The notes below the pieces were generated by a model. The model saw only the letters and a program-made list of their open reading frames with translations. It searched no databases and was not told the DNA's origin. The translations under genes were made by a program, and so were the position numbers. Positions 16,386-23,917 of a stretch of 64,000 nucleotides of DNA are shown one piece after another. Source of the DNA: Fibrobacterota bacterium (GTDB lineage Bacteria; Fibrobacterota; Chitinivibrionia; Chitinivibrionales; Chitinispirillaceae); contig JAEZKC010000071.1 of assembly GCA_023436205.1 (NCBI GenBank), positions 124,001-188,000 of the forward strand. The letters are read 5' to 3'. Every line of letters begins with the position of its first letter. Position 1 is the first letter of the stretch.

Positions 16386-17477
16386 ATGGGATTAGCAGCA
16401 GGAATCATCGGTTTGCCAAATGTGGGAAAATCCACCATTTTCAATGCACTCTGTTCAGGAAAAGCGGAAGCGGCCAACTATCCCTTCTGCACCATCGATC
16501 CCAACCACGGTATAGTGGCTGTGCCCGATAAACGTTTGGAGAGAATAACCGCTCTGATTCCCACAGAAAAGGTAGTACCCGCGTTTCTGGAACTGATCGA
16601 TATCGCCGGTCTGGTCAGAGGTGCAAGCAAGGGTGAAGGGCTGGGAAACCAGTTTCTCGGTCATATCAAAAGCGTGGATGCGGTTGTTCATGTTGTAAGG
16701 TGTTTCGATAATGGTGATGTAGTGCACGTCGATGGCTCCATCGACCCGCTCAGAGATATCGCCACCATCGATACAGAACTCATGCTTAAAGATCTGGAAA
16801 CTGCTGAACGGGGTCTTACCCGCGTTTCCAAAGCCGCAAAAACCGGAGACAAGGATTCCAAAGTCAAGCTGGCTGTATACGAAAAAGTACATGCAAAACT
16901 GTCCGAAGGTGTCCCGGTTCGCAAAGCGTTATCTGCGGAAGAACTGGAGGTTATATCCGACATGCATCTGCTGTCAGCAAAGCCGGTATTGTATGTAACC
17001 AATGTCGGCGAAGATGAGTTGCTGGAGGATAACCAGTACGTGAAGACAGTAGCGGCGCACGCGGCTGAAGAGGGTGCGCAGTATGTGAAGATAAGCGGTA
17101 AGGTGGAATCGGAAATTGCAGAACTTCCGCTGGAGGAACGCGCCGATTTTCTGGATACTCTGGGCCTTGAGGAACCGGGTCTGAGCACTCTCGCCCGCGC
17201 AGTGTACAAGCTGCTGGGGCTTGAAACCTACTTCACTGCCGGTGAAAAGGAAAACCGCGCCTGGACCATCCATGCGGGAGCCACAGCACCTCAGGCAGCA
17301 GGGGTAATCCATACCGATTTCGAAAAGGGATTTATCAGGGCGGATGTGTACACTCTCGAAGACCTGGAAACATATAAGACAGAAGCGGCGATCAAGGCTG
17401 CAGGGAAGATGCGGTCCGAGGGTCGAGACTATGTGGTGAAGGATGGAGACATCATGTTCTTTAAATTCAACGTGTAA
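16386..17477 (+). CDS. ychF: Redox-regulated ATPase/GTPase YchF (OLA1 family)
   Basis: 363 residues, the family's usual length. The P-loop GLPNVGKST begins near residue 8, followed by the switch region NYPFCTIDPN, the G3-like DIAGLVRGASKGEGLGNQFL and VTNVGED in the NKxD position (NVxE type, explaining ATP preference). The C-terminal TGS-type domain ends GRDYVVKDGDIMFFKFNV, the standard YchF ending. It is a cytoplasmic ribosome-associated P-loop NTPase connected with stress responses. AGGAAGAGG precedes the ATG, and a perfect hairpin follows the gene. Confidence 0.95.
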   Translation: MGLAAGIIGLPNVGKSTIFNALCSGKAEAANYPFCTIDPNHGIVAVPDKRLERITALIPTEKVVPAFLELIDIAGLVRGASKGEGLGNQFLGHIKSVDAVVHVVRCFDNGDVVHVDGSIDPLRDIATIDTELMLKDLETAERGLTRVSKAAKTGDKDSKVKLAVYEKVHAKLSEGVPVRKALSAEELEVISDMHLLSAKPVLYVTNVGEDELLEDNQYVKTVAAHAAEEGAQYVKISGKVESEIAELPLEERADFLDTLGLEEPGLSTLARAVYKLLGLETYFTAGEKENRAWTIHAGATAPQAAGVIHTDFEKGFIRADVYTLEDLETYKTEAAIKAAGKMRSEGRDYVVKDGDIMFFKFNV

Positions 17478-17487
17478 ATGTGCGCTA

Positions 17488-17518
17488 ATCGCGGACTTCG
17501 CGTCAAGCAGTCCGCGAT
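17488..17518 (+). terminator. Hairpin after ychF
   Basis: ATCGCGGACT (17488-17497) pairs perfectly with AGTCCGCGAT (17509-17518) over an 11-base loop, ten bases after the ychF stop. The following CTCCTTCTTG is only moderately T-rich. Confidence 0.65.
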
Positions 17519-17633
17519 CTCCTTCTTGAAACACCTGCTCAACAAAATCATCTATTAAGAATCCCTGACAATAACCATATTCCTTTGTACGTTATACTCT
17601 GGTTGTAAGTTCAATCAAAACGGGAGTTCGTAG

Positions 17634-18866
17634 GTGCCAAATTGCAAAAAACCTCTATTTCTAAATCCAGCACTCCTTTTTACTCTGATTCTTCATCTTC
17701 TTGCACTGCCACTCTTCAGCGCTGATAAAAAAATTCTGGAACAGCGGATCCTCAGCTTGGTTTCAAACGGGACAGTTATTCTTGATGATGAATCCGGTCA
17801 TCGCCTGATCTCACATAGAGCCGATGAGCTCTTTATCCCGGCATCCACAATTAAGATATTAACAAGCGCAATTTCGCTGGATCTTCTCGGAAGTGACTAT
17901 CGCTTTAGAACTGAGTTTTTCAAAAACAAGTCTGGCGAAATCAATATAAGAGGATGGGGAGACCCTTATCTCATTTCCGAAGAAATTGACATCATTGCCG
18001 ATAGTTTGAAAAAACATGATATCAGTCAAATAGGCAAAATTCTGCTGGATCATTCCAAATTTGCCCCTTCACTACAGATTCCGGGAATTTCCTATACAGC
18101 CAATCCTTACGACGCCCTCAATGGCGCACTGGTGACGAATTTCAATACCTTAAATGTGGGCAAAAATGAAAAAGGGGTGGTTTTTTCTGCCGAGGACGTT
18201 ACACCACTCACACCTCTCGCTCTCGCCAAAGCCAAAGCACTGAAACCGGGAGCAAAGGAGCGTTTTAACCTCTCAGCAAACCCTCAGGATTGTCAAACCT
18301 ATGCCGGAGAACTCTTCTGCGCCATTTTGAAGAAAGATGGTATATCCGTCAACAATGAAGAGGTCAGCCTTGCTCCGGTTGACAGCGGCTGGGAGCTGTT
18401 CTACACTCATAAAAATTCAAGAGACCTGACCGAGATCAACCGCGGGTTACTCAAATATTCCAATAATTTCATAGCTAACCAGCTCTTTCTCACGGTTGGA
18501 GCGGAAAAACTTGGCTATCCCGCTACTCTGGAAAAAGGAAAAACCGTTTTCGAAGACTATATCCGCTCAGTTATGAAAATTCCTTCGGATCAACTGATCA
18601 TGCATGAAGGCTCCGGAATTTCCAGAAGCAACAAAGTAACCGGGAATGTAATGATCGAAATCCTTGAAAACCGAAAAGAACAGCTCAGCGGAATTTTACC
18701 GTCGAAACACAATGCACTGGTCAAATCTGGAACCCTGAGCGGAGTATCCAATTACGCCGGATACATTCAGACCGAAAAAGGGTTGCGCCCTTTTGTAATC
18801 ATGCTTAATCAAAAATCGGCAAACCGTGATAAAATTCTTAATTTACTTATTGAGTACAGCCGATAA
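17634..18866 (+). CDS. dacB: PBP4-type D-alanyl-D-alanine carboxypeptidase/endopeptidase
   Basis: 410 residues from a GTG at 17634 with GGGAG upstream. The signal segment (LLFTLILHLLALPLFSA) ends near residue 30. Penicillin-binding motifs of family S13: S71-T-I-K74 (active-site Ser and Lys), YSNNF (SxN) near residue 280 and LVKSGTLSG (KTG box, here KSG) near 363. It is somewhat shorter than E. coli DacB, with a reduced inserted domain. It removes terminal D-Ala or cuts peptide cross-links in periplasmic peptidoglycan. It stands alone between ychF and the convergent leuA2. Confidence 0.85.
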   Translation: MPNCKKPLFLNPALLFTLILHLLALPLFSADKKILEQRILSLVSNGTVILDDESGHRLISHRADELFIPASTIKILTSAISLDLLGSDYRFRTEFFKNKSGEINIRGWGDPYLISEEIDIIADSLKKHDISQIGKILLDHSKFAPSLQIPGISYTANPYDALNGALVTNFNTLNVGKNEKGVVFSAEDVTPLTPLALAKAKALKPGAKERFNLSANPQDCQTYAGELFCAILKKDGISVNNEEVSLAPVDSGWELFYTHKNSRDLTEINRGLLKYSNNFIANQLFLTVGAEKLGYPATLEKGKTVFEDYIRSVMKIPSDQLIMHEGSGISRSNKVTGNVMIEILENRKEQLSGILPSKHNALVKSGTLSGVSNYAGYIQTEKGLRPFVIMLNQKSANRDKILNLLIEYSR

Positions 18867-18868
18867 AC

Positions 18869-18893
18869 GGAGCGCACCAAACCGATGCGCTCT
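18869..18893. terminator. Hairpin between dacB and leuA2
   Basis: GGAGCGCA (18869-18876) pairs with TGCGCTCT (18886-18893, one G-T end pair) over a nine-base loop, just after the dacB stop and before the convergent leuA2 stop. No strong T run. Confidence 0.5.
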
Positions 18894-18904
18894 GTTATCT
18901 GTTC

Positions 18905-20602
18905 TTAACTTGAAGCTACTTCTGCGGATACCTTCGGCATCGCATTCTCACTCTCTTTTGCCAGTCTGTTCACGGCACTGAAGAGAGCCTTGTAGGAGGC
19001 AACTGAAATATCGGTGTCAACTCCTACTCCGAATTTGCGAACTCCGGATTTTTCGAGCTGAACGTATGCTGCCGCCCGGGCATCGCTCCCCTCTCCAAGA
19101 CTGTGTTCAGTATAGCTGATCACTTTCACGTCTGCAACACTGATTGACAAAGCATTCACCATGGCATCGACTGGGCCATTTCCATACCCCTCAATACTCT
19201 TATTTTGATCATCAATGCTGATTTCTGCTTTCCATTTCACGCTGCTCTGATACAAGTCAGCGTTAAAATCTTCACAATGGGCATGAATGAGATTGCATTT
19301 ACCTTTTACATTAACGAATTCGCTTGTAAAAAGATCACCTACTTCAGCGTTAGAAAGCTCTGCCCCCTTCGTATCAGCCAAGGCCTGGACCACTCTGCCA
19401 AACTCAGGATGCATCTCCTTTGGAAGTCTGAAGCCGAAAACCTGTTCCATTATGTATGCCGCACCACCCTTTCCAGACTGGCTGTTAATTCGTATAACCG
19501 CCTGGTAGTTTTTACCCACATCACAGGGGTCAATAGGAAGATACGGAACATTCCAGTCTCCCCCATTATGCCGGTAGTGAGCGAGTCCCTTGCTGATCGC
19601 ATCCTGATGAGACCCTGAAAAAGCGGTGAACACGTATTCTCCTGCGTAAGGATGACGGGCCGGAACCTGCATGCCGGTACATTCATTGTACACTTCTTCG
19701 ATACTGGCAAGATCTGAAAAATCAAGACCGGTTTCTATTCCCTGTGCAAAGCAATTCAAGGCAAGTGTGACAAGATCAGCATTACCGGTACGCTCACCGT
19801 TGCCAAAAACGGTACCCTCCACACGCTGAGCTCCAGCGAGCTGTGCCATTTCAGCTGCAGCAACTGCACATCCTCTATCATTATGAGTATGAACGCTGAG
19901 GATTACTCGCTCCCGCATAATCAGATTTCTGTTTACATACTCAATCTGATCGGCGTAAACGTTCGGAGAAGAAACTTCCACCGTTGAAGGGAGATTTATC
20001 ATGACTGCTTCACCGGCATCGGGAGACCAGGCTTCTATTACTTCGTTGCAGATTTCACATGCGAAATCCACCTCTGTCTGGGAGAAGCTTTCCGGCGAAT
20101 ATTCCAGAACCACTTCTCCACCCACTTTTCCCACCTGATCCCGTATCATTTTCACACCATCAACAGCAATAGAGATAATCTCCTTTGGGGATTTTCTGAA
20201 CACTATTTCCCGCTGGGCCGGTGATGTGGAATTATAAACATGTACAATAACCCGTTTTGCCCCCCGAACTGCCTGCATGGTGGTATCGATCAGGTGAGCC
20301 CGGGCTTGAGTGAGCACCTGAATCGTTACGTCCTCCGGAACACATTCCTGCTCGATAAGCGCTCTGGTGAAATCGAAATCGGCTTTAGAAGCCGCAGGGA
20401 AACTCACCTCTATTTCTTTGAACCCCACTTTAGTGAGCATTTTGAAATACTTCATTTTCTGGCGGGGATTCATGGGATTTACAAGGGCCTGATTGCCATC
20501 CCTGAGGTCTACGCTACACCATGCAGGTGCTGCGGTGATAATCCTTGAAGGCCACGTTCTTTCTGACAAGCCGATCTGCGGATAGGGGCGGTACTTATTC
20601 AT
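18905..20602 (-). CDS. leuA: 2-isopropylmalate synthase, LeuA2 (long, actinobacterial/fungal-like) type
   Basis: 565 residues with GAGGAAGAG before the ATG. The catalytic TIM barrel shows WCSVDLRDGNQALVNPM (metal and acyl site), KEIEVSFPAAS, HTHNDRGCAVAAAE (metal His pair) and GTVFGNGERTGNADL. The C-terminal 150 residues form the leucine-feedback regulatory domain (SIEGYGNGPVDAMVNAL). It condenses acetyl-CoA with 2-ketoisovalerate, the first leucine-specific step. The N-terminal YRPYPQIGLSERTWPS marks the type 2 group, distinct from the 518-residue synthase at 29571. It has its own Leu-codon leader and attenuator, 50-205 bases upstream. Confidence 0.93.
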   Translation of the reverse strand: MNKYRPYPQIGLSERTWPSRIITAAPAWCSVDLRDGNQALVNPMNPRQKMKYFKMLTKVGFKEIEVSFPAASKADFDFTRALIEQECVPEDVTIQVLTQARAHLIDTTMQAVRGAKRVIVHVYNSTSPAQREIVFRKSPKEIISIAVDGVKMIRDQVGKVGGEVVLEYSPESFSQTEVDFACEICNEVIEAWSPDAGEAVMINLPSTVEVSSPNVYADQIEYVNRNLIMRERVILSVHTHNDRGCAVAAAEMAQLAGAQRVEGTVFGNGERTGNADLVTLALNCFAQGIETGLDFSDLASIEEVYNECTGMQVPARHPYAGEYVFTAFSGSHQDAISKGLAHYRHNGGDWNVPYLPIDPCDVGKNYQAVIRINSQSGKGGAAYIMEQVFGFRLPKEMHPEFGRVVQALADTKGAELSNAEVGDLFTSEFVNVKGKCNLIHAHCEDFNADLYQSSVKWKAEISIDDQNKSIEGYGNGPVDAMVNALSISVADVKVISYTEHSLGEGSDARAAAYVQLEKSGVRKFGVGVDTDISVASYKALFSAVNRLAKESENAMPKVSAEVASS

Positions 20603-20651
20603 CTCTTCCTCCAGTGTTTTTGTGATTTGATCCGCTTGCCAGTGGCTGTAT

Positions 20652-20681
20652 AAATGAAAAAGGCCCGCTGGTAAGCGGGCC
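20652..20681 (-). terminator. Attenuator terminator of leuA2
   Basis: Read on the minus strand, GGCCCGCT (20681-20674) and AGCGGGCC (20669-20662) form a perfect 8-bp stem with a four-base loop, followed at once by TTTTTCATTT (20661-20652). It lies 33 bases after the leader peptide stop and 50 bases before the leuA2 start, the expected place for a transcription attenuator. Confidence 0.85.
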
Positions 20682-20714
20682 GTCTATTTTACTGTTTACA
20701 TTTTTTTTCAGTGT

Positions 20715-20807
20715 TTATAGCAGTCCGCTTCTAGTGCATAGGCATAGCCCTAGTAGGGACAGGTTCATTGCGGAAAAACAAATAACTCTTGCAGTGTGCT
20801 TTTTCAT
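20715..20807 (-). CDS. leuL: Leucine leader peptide (30 aa) controlling leuA2
   Basis: A 30-codon frame starts at ATG 20807-20805 with a TAGGAG site 7 bases upstream and stops at TAA (20717-20715). The peptide begins MKKHTARVICF and contains seven Leu. Five of these are CTA, a codon that looks uncommon in neighbouring genes, and four of those five fall within six codons (residues 18-23: L L G L C L). This matches the logic of enterobacterial leuL: ribosome stalling at Leu codons when Leu-tRNA is short, followed by a rho-independent terminator. A partial antiterminator can be drawn between AGCGG in codons 26-28 and CCGCT of the terminator 5' arm. A candidate promoter precedes it. Confidence 0.85.
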   Translation of the reverse strand: MKKHTARVICFSAMNLSLLGLCLCTRSGLL

Positions 20808-20824
20808 GTTATCTCCTAACAATG

Positions 20825-20854
20825 AGTATAATTTGCGATTGCCAACACTTGCAA
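20825..20854 (-). promoter_or_regulatory. Promoter of the leu leader/leuA2 transcript
   Basis: On the minus strand TTGCAA (20854-20849), an 18-base spacer and TATACT (20830-20825) lie 17 bases before the leader peptide ATG. Transcription would start within a few bases of the leader ribosome binding site. Confidence 0.6.
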
Positions 20855-21007
20855 GTGCTTTTTTTCTGTTTTTGCATAAATTATTCAGCTTCTTTAACTA
20901 TAAAGAATTGTGCCAACACCGCGATTTTGGGTATATTTGTAAGTCCCGGGAAATCCTAGTTTTCAGGAAAGCCCGCCAACCATTGCCATCTCATTCGGAG
21001 AAAAAAG

Positions 21008-21895
21008 ATGAAGCTCTCCCGCAAGGTGTTCTTGTCCCTTATATTTGGGCTTTTTTTCCTTTCCGGTTTTGCCGGTCTCATTTATGAATCTATATGGACA
21101 CACTATCTGAAGCTTTTTGTCGGACATGCGGCCTACTCCCAGACACTTGTACTGGTCATCTACATGGGTGGAATGGCGCTGGGTTCATGGCTGACCTCTG
21201 TTTACATTCACCGAATTAAAAGTCTTTTGACCGGATATGCAATTGCGGAGCTTCTCCTCGGCTTGACCGCCGTTATCTTTCACCCTGCATTCGTCAAATA
21301 TCTTTCAATATCGTATAATTCAGTGATGCCCGCACTTGCATCACCATTCCTCACATCACTTTACAAGTGGATTACAGCTTCCTTGATGATTTTACCCCAG
21401 ACCATTCTTCTTGGTGCAACGTTTCCGCTGATGACCGGCGGCATAATCCGACACTATAAAGACACACCCGGACACACCATTTCCTTTCTGTATTTTGTAA
21501 ATAGCCTGGGAGGTGCTTTCGGTGTAATAATGAGCGGCTATTTCCTTATAAATAAATTTGCACTACCTGGAACTGTTGTTCTGGCCGGAATAGTTGACAT
21601 CATTGTCGCTTTAGGAGTTCTTGCCCTCATATCCGAAAAGGATTTCATGGCCGCAAAACAACACAGTTTGAATGTTCTGGGAAATGGCCCGATCTATGAT
21701 TCAGAGATCAGCCGTCTGGCCCTTTCTGTGTTTTTAACCTCCTGCATTAAAACCGGAGACTACACCAGACTGGAGCAAACACTTGACAATATGAAGTGGA
21801 GACGCACCCCGGACACCATGCACCGAATCCTGAGCGGAATCGCTGCAGAAGGATGCGGAGGTAAGCTAAGCGTTACGGAACGAGAAATCAGATAA
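21008..21895 (+). CDS. Truncated spermidine-synthase-like membrane protein
   Basis: 295 residues with CGGAG before the ATG. Residues 1-210 match the N-terminal membrane half of fused membrane/spermidine-synthase-like proteins: FLSGFAGLIYESIWTHYLKLFVG, YMGGMALGSWLTS, LLGATFPLMTGG and FVNSLGGAFGVIMSGYFL, with about six transmembrane segments. Full-length relatives continue into a cytosolic aminopropyltransferase-like domain. Here the sequence jumps after residue 215 (EKDFMAAKQ) to an 80-residue soluble tail of unknown type (TRLEQTLDNMKWRR). The methyltransferase-like domain with its SAM or decarboxy-SAM motif is absent. This could be an internal deletion or a genuine short form; no frame break is visible. 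Confidence 0.65.
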   Translation: MKLSRKVFLSLIFGLFFLSGFAGLIYESIWTHYLKLFVGHAAYSQTLVLVIYMGGMALGSWLTSVYIHRIKSLLTGYAIAELLLGLTAVIFHPAFVKYLSISYNSVMPALASPFLTSLYKWITASLMILPQTILLGATFPLMTGGIIRHYKDTPGHTISFLYFVNSLGGAFGVIMSGYFLINKFALPGTVVLAGIVDIIVALGVLALISEKDFMAAKQHSLNVLGNGPIYDSEISRLALSVFLTSCIKTGDYTRLEQTLDNMKWRRTPDTMHRILSGIAAEGCGGKLSVTEREIR

Positions 21896-21977
21896 TCCCG
21901 TCAGGACACGTTCTGACAAATGCGTCTCTATTCTTTTCGTACACAAAGAGTTGCGCATCGAACAACAATTTGTTATA

Positions 21978-21983
21978 TATAAT
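21978..21983 (+). promoter_or_regulatory. Candidate -10 element upstream of the OmpA-family gene
   Basis: A consensus TATAAT occurs within TTATATATAATG 137 bases before the OmpA-family start. No good -35 box lies at 16-18 bases, so this is only a weak suggestion. Confidence 0.25.
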
Positions 21984-22119
21984 GTGTATAAACTGAAGCC
22001 GCTCATAGATTAAACCACTGCTCTGCTCAGCTTTCCATTTTAACGGCATTCAGAAGTTCAAACTAGGTTTCACAATTTATTAACTGTTTCTATAACTAAT
22101 CTTCCAATCAGGAGGGATC

Positions 22120-23817
22120 ATGGGGCTCAAATCTGGCTTTGGAATCACTGCGTTCCTGAGCTGTATAACTCTGACCGGTACTGGTTTCACCAATCCCGAA
22201 AACCAGCTTGACAAGGAACTCTATGTACCTGCCGTTTCCTACTGGGGTACTCGGGGACTCTCCCAGACTGCCTCCGCAGAACCGCTGGGCTATGGTCGTC
22301 TTGGATTCTCCCTTTCAGGCACCTACTATAAACAAGACCAGTCTTCTGTGATGCTTCCTACGCCACAGACTAATATCGGAACTGGTCGACTTTCTGCCTC
22401 TTTCGGTCTTAACAGTTACATGGACGCATTCGGCTCTCTTTCTTACTACCGCACCATGCGTGGCGGCACAACAAAGAGCAGTGGTGTAGGGTCTGTTATG
22501 GGTGGAGTTCAGGGATCGTTACCATTGCCCTCGGAGATGCCATTCAGGCTGGGAGCTCAGGTATATTTTATCGGCGGATTCGCCGATGATCAGATTGCAA
22601 GCTATAGAGTAGACGGATTCGATTACTTCGATACCCGTACCGATTATGATGCTGTTGCCAAGTTGACCCAGTCAATCGTTCTGGGCACACCTGGTCGTTC
22701 ACTTAAGTTTCACTTCAATGAAGGGTATGTGAAAACTCTGGGTAATAACCAGGCCGGGGCATTGCTGCTTGCAGCAGGTATTCAGGGTGAGCCCGCCGAT
22801 TTTCTAAGCTTGGGCGTGGAATTGAACTCCCGGACCCGAACAGACAACATCACTTTGTCAGATCCGTTCTGGATTACCCCTTCGGTTATGTTTAGAACAC
22901 CATATTACATGGGATTTGTTTTCGGTTCGGATATATCTCTTTCTTCCAGCCGCGAGTCTAATTCCTCAGCTCCCGCAAAAGCACTGGAACCTTACCGCCT
23001 GTTTGGAGAAATGACCTTTTCTTTTGACCTGCTGGCCTCAAAGCGCAAAGCGGATGCAGAGAAGAAAGCACAGGAAGAAGCGGAAAAAGAGAAATTGAAA
23101 AAAGAGGCTGAAGCTTACAAGCTGATGGCTGACAGCTTAAACCGCAAAGCTCAGGCTGACTCCATAAAGGCAGCCCAGACCGCTGAAGAGCTAGCCCAGA
23201 AAGCAAAAGCGGATTCCCTGAAAGCAGCCGAAGCCACAGCAAAGGTCGCCGAAACAGCAGCAGCTATTGCTAAAAAAGCCGAAGAAGATTCCATCAGGGC
23301 CAAAGCTGTCGCAGATTCACTTGACAAGGTTGCTCAGGCTCTTGCCCAGAAGGCAAAACAGGATTCCATTGCTCTGGAAGAAACCAAAAAGAAGCTGGAG
23401 GAGGAGAAATCAAAGCGCAGTGATGCGGAAAAACAACTGCTCTCTACCGGTCTTTTAATTCTGGATGCCGTCTATTTTGAAAGCGGCAAAACGGAAATTT
23501 CTTTAAATTCACGCCCCTATCTAAATATTATCGGTAAAATGCTGCTGAAATATCCCAAACTGAAAATTGAAATCGGCGGACATACTGATAATACCGGCAG
23601 ACTGGAAACCAATATAGCACTTAGCCAGAAACGGGCAGAATCTGTCAACACATACCTCACAAGCATTGAACCTCAGCTGACCAGCATGCTGACAGCCAGA
23701 GGCTATGGACCATCTTTACCTAAGGCAGATAACTCGACTCGTGAGGGCAGACAGATTAATCGCCGGGTAGAACTGAAGGTCCTAAATCCTGATGTGCTTA
23801 AGGAATATAACCCCTGA
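22120..23817 (+). CDS. OmpA-family outer-membrane protein with long Ala/Lys/Asp-Ser helix
   Basis: 565 residues with CAGGAGGG before the ATG. A signal peptide (about 1-24) is followed by 280 residues of beta-strand-rich sequence that should form the outer-membrane barrel. Residues about 305-445 are an Ala/Lys/Glu-rich coiled-coil-like helix with recurring ADSLK/ADSIK units. Residues 450-560 form an OmpA peptidoglycan-binding domain (YFESGKTEIS, IGGHTDNTGRLETNIALSQKRAESV, REGRQINRRVEL). It should tie the outer membrane to peptidoglycan, with the helix as a periplasmic spacer. The architecture is typical of abundant structural outer-membrane proteins in Fibrobacter-like bacteria. A perfect terminator follows. 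Confidence 0.88.
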   Translation: MGLKSGFGITAFLSCITLTGTGFTNPENQLDKELYVPAVSYWGTRGLSQTASAEPLGYGRLGFSLSGTYYKQDQSSVMLPTPQTNIGTGRLSASFGLNSYMDAFGSLSYYRTMRGGTTKSSGVGSVMGGVQGSLPLPSEMPFRLGAQVYFIGGFADDQIASYRVDGFDYFDTRTDYDAVAKLTQSIVLGTPGRSLKFHFNEGYVKTLGNNQAGALLLAAGIQGEPADFLSLGVELNSRTRTDNITLSDPFWITPSVMFRTPYYMGFVFGSDISLSSSRESNSSAPAKALEPYRLFGEMTFSFDLLASKRKADAEKKAQEEAEKEKLKKEAEAYKLMADSLNRKAQADSIKAAQTAEELAQKAKADSLKAAEATAKVAETAAAIAKKAEEDSIRAKAVADSLDKVAQALAQKAKQDSIALEETKKKLEEEKSKRSDAEKQLLSTGLLILDAVYFESGKTEISLNSRPYLNIIGKMLLKYPKLKIEIGGHTDNTGRLETNIALSQKRAESVNTYLTSIEPQLTSMLTARGYGPSLPKADNSTREGRQINRRVELKVLNPDVLKEYNP

Positions 23818-23846
23818 ACCTTACCGGTTCTTCCTGGTTAATGTGA

Positions 23847-23880
23847 GGCATCTTCAACTCTGAAGATGCCTTTTTTTTTA
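23847..23880 (+). terminator. Rho-independent terminator of the OmpA-family gene
   Basis: GGCATCTTCA (23847-23856) and TGAAGATGCC (23861-23870) form a perfect 10-bp stem with an ACTC loop followed by nine T. Confidence 0.95.
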
Positions 23881-23917
23881 GAAACCAGTAATAGACAATC
23901 GATAAATGAGTGCCAGA

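Noticed and set aside
17634..18866. Beta-lactamase as the identity of the S13-type protein
   Set aside because: Length, signal peptide and the STIK, SNN, KSGT motif order fit PBP4-type DacB and not a serine beta-lactamase.
20734..21087. 117-residue plus-strand open frame
   Set aside because: It runs antisense to the leu leader and overlaps the real start of the membrane gene at 21008.
23050..23460. Internal DNA repeat in the OmpA-family gene
   Set aside because: The ADSLK/ADSIK recurrence is a protein-level helical repeat; the DNA units are too diverged to be a mobile or tandem DNA element.
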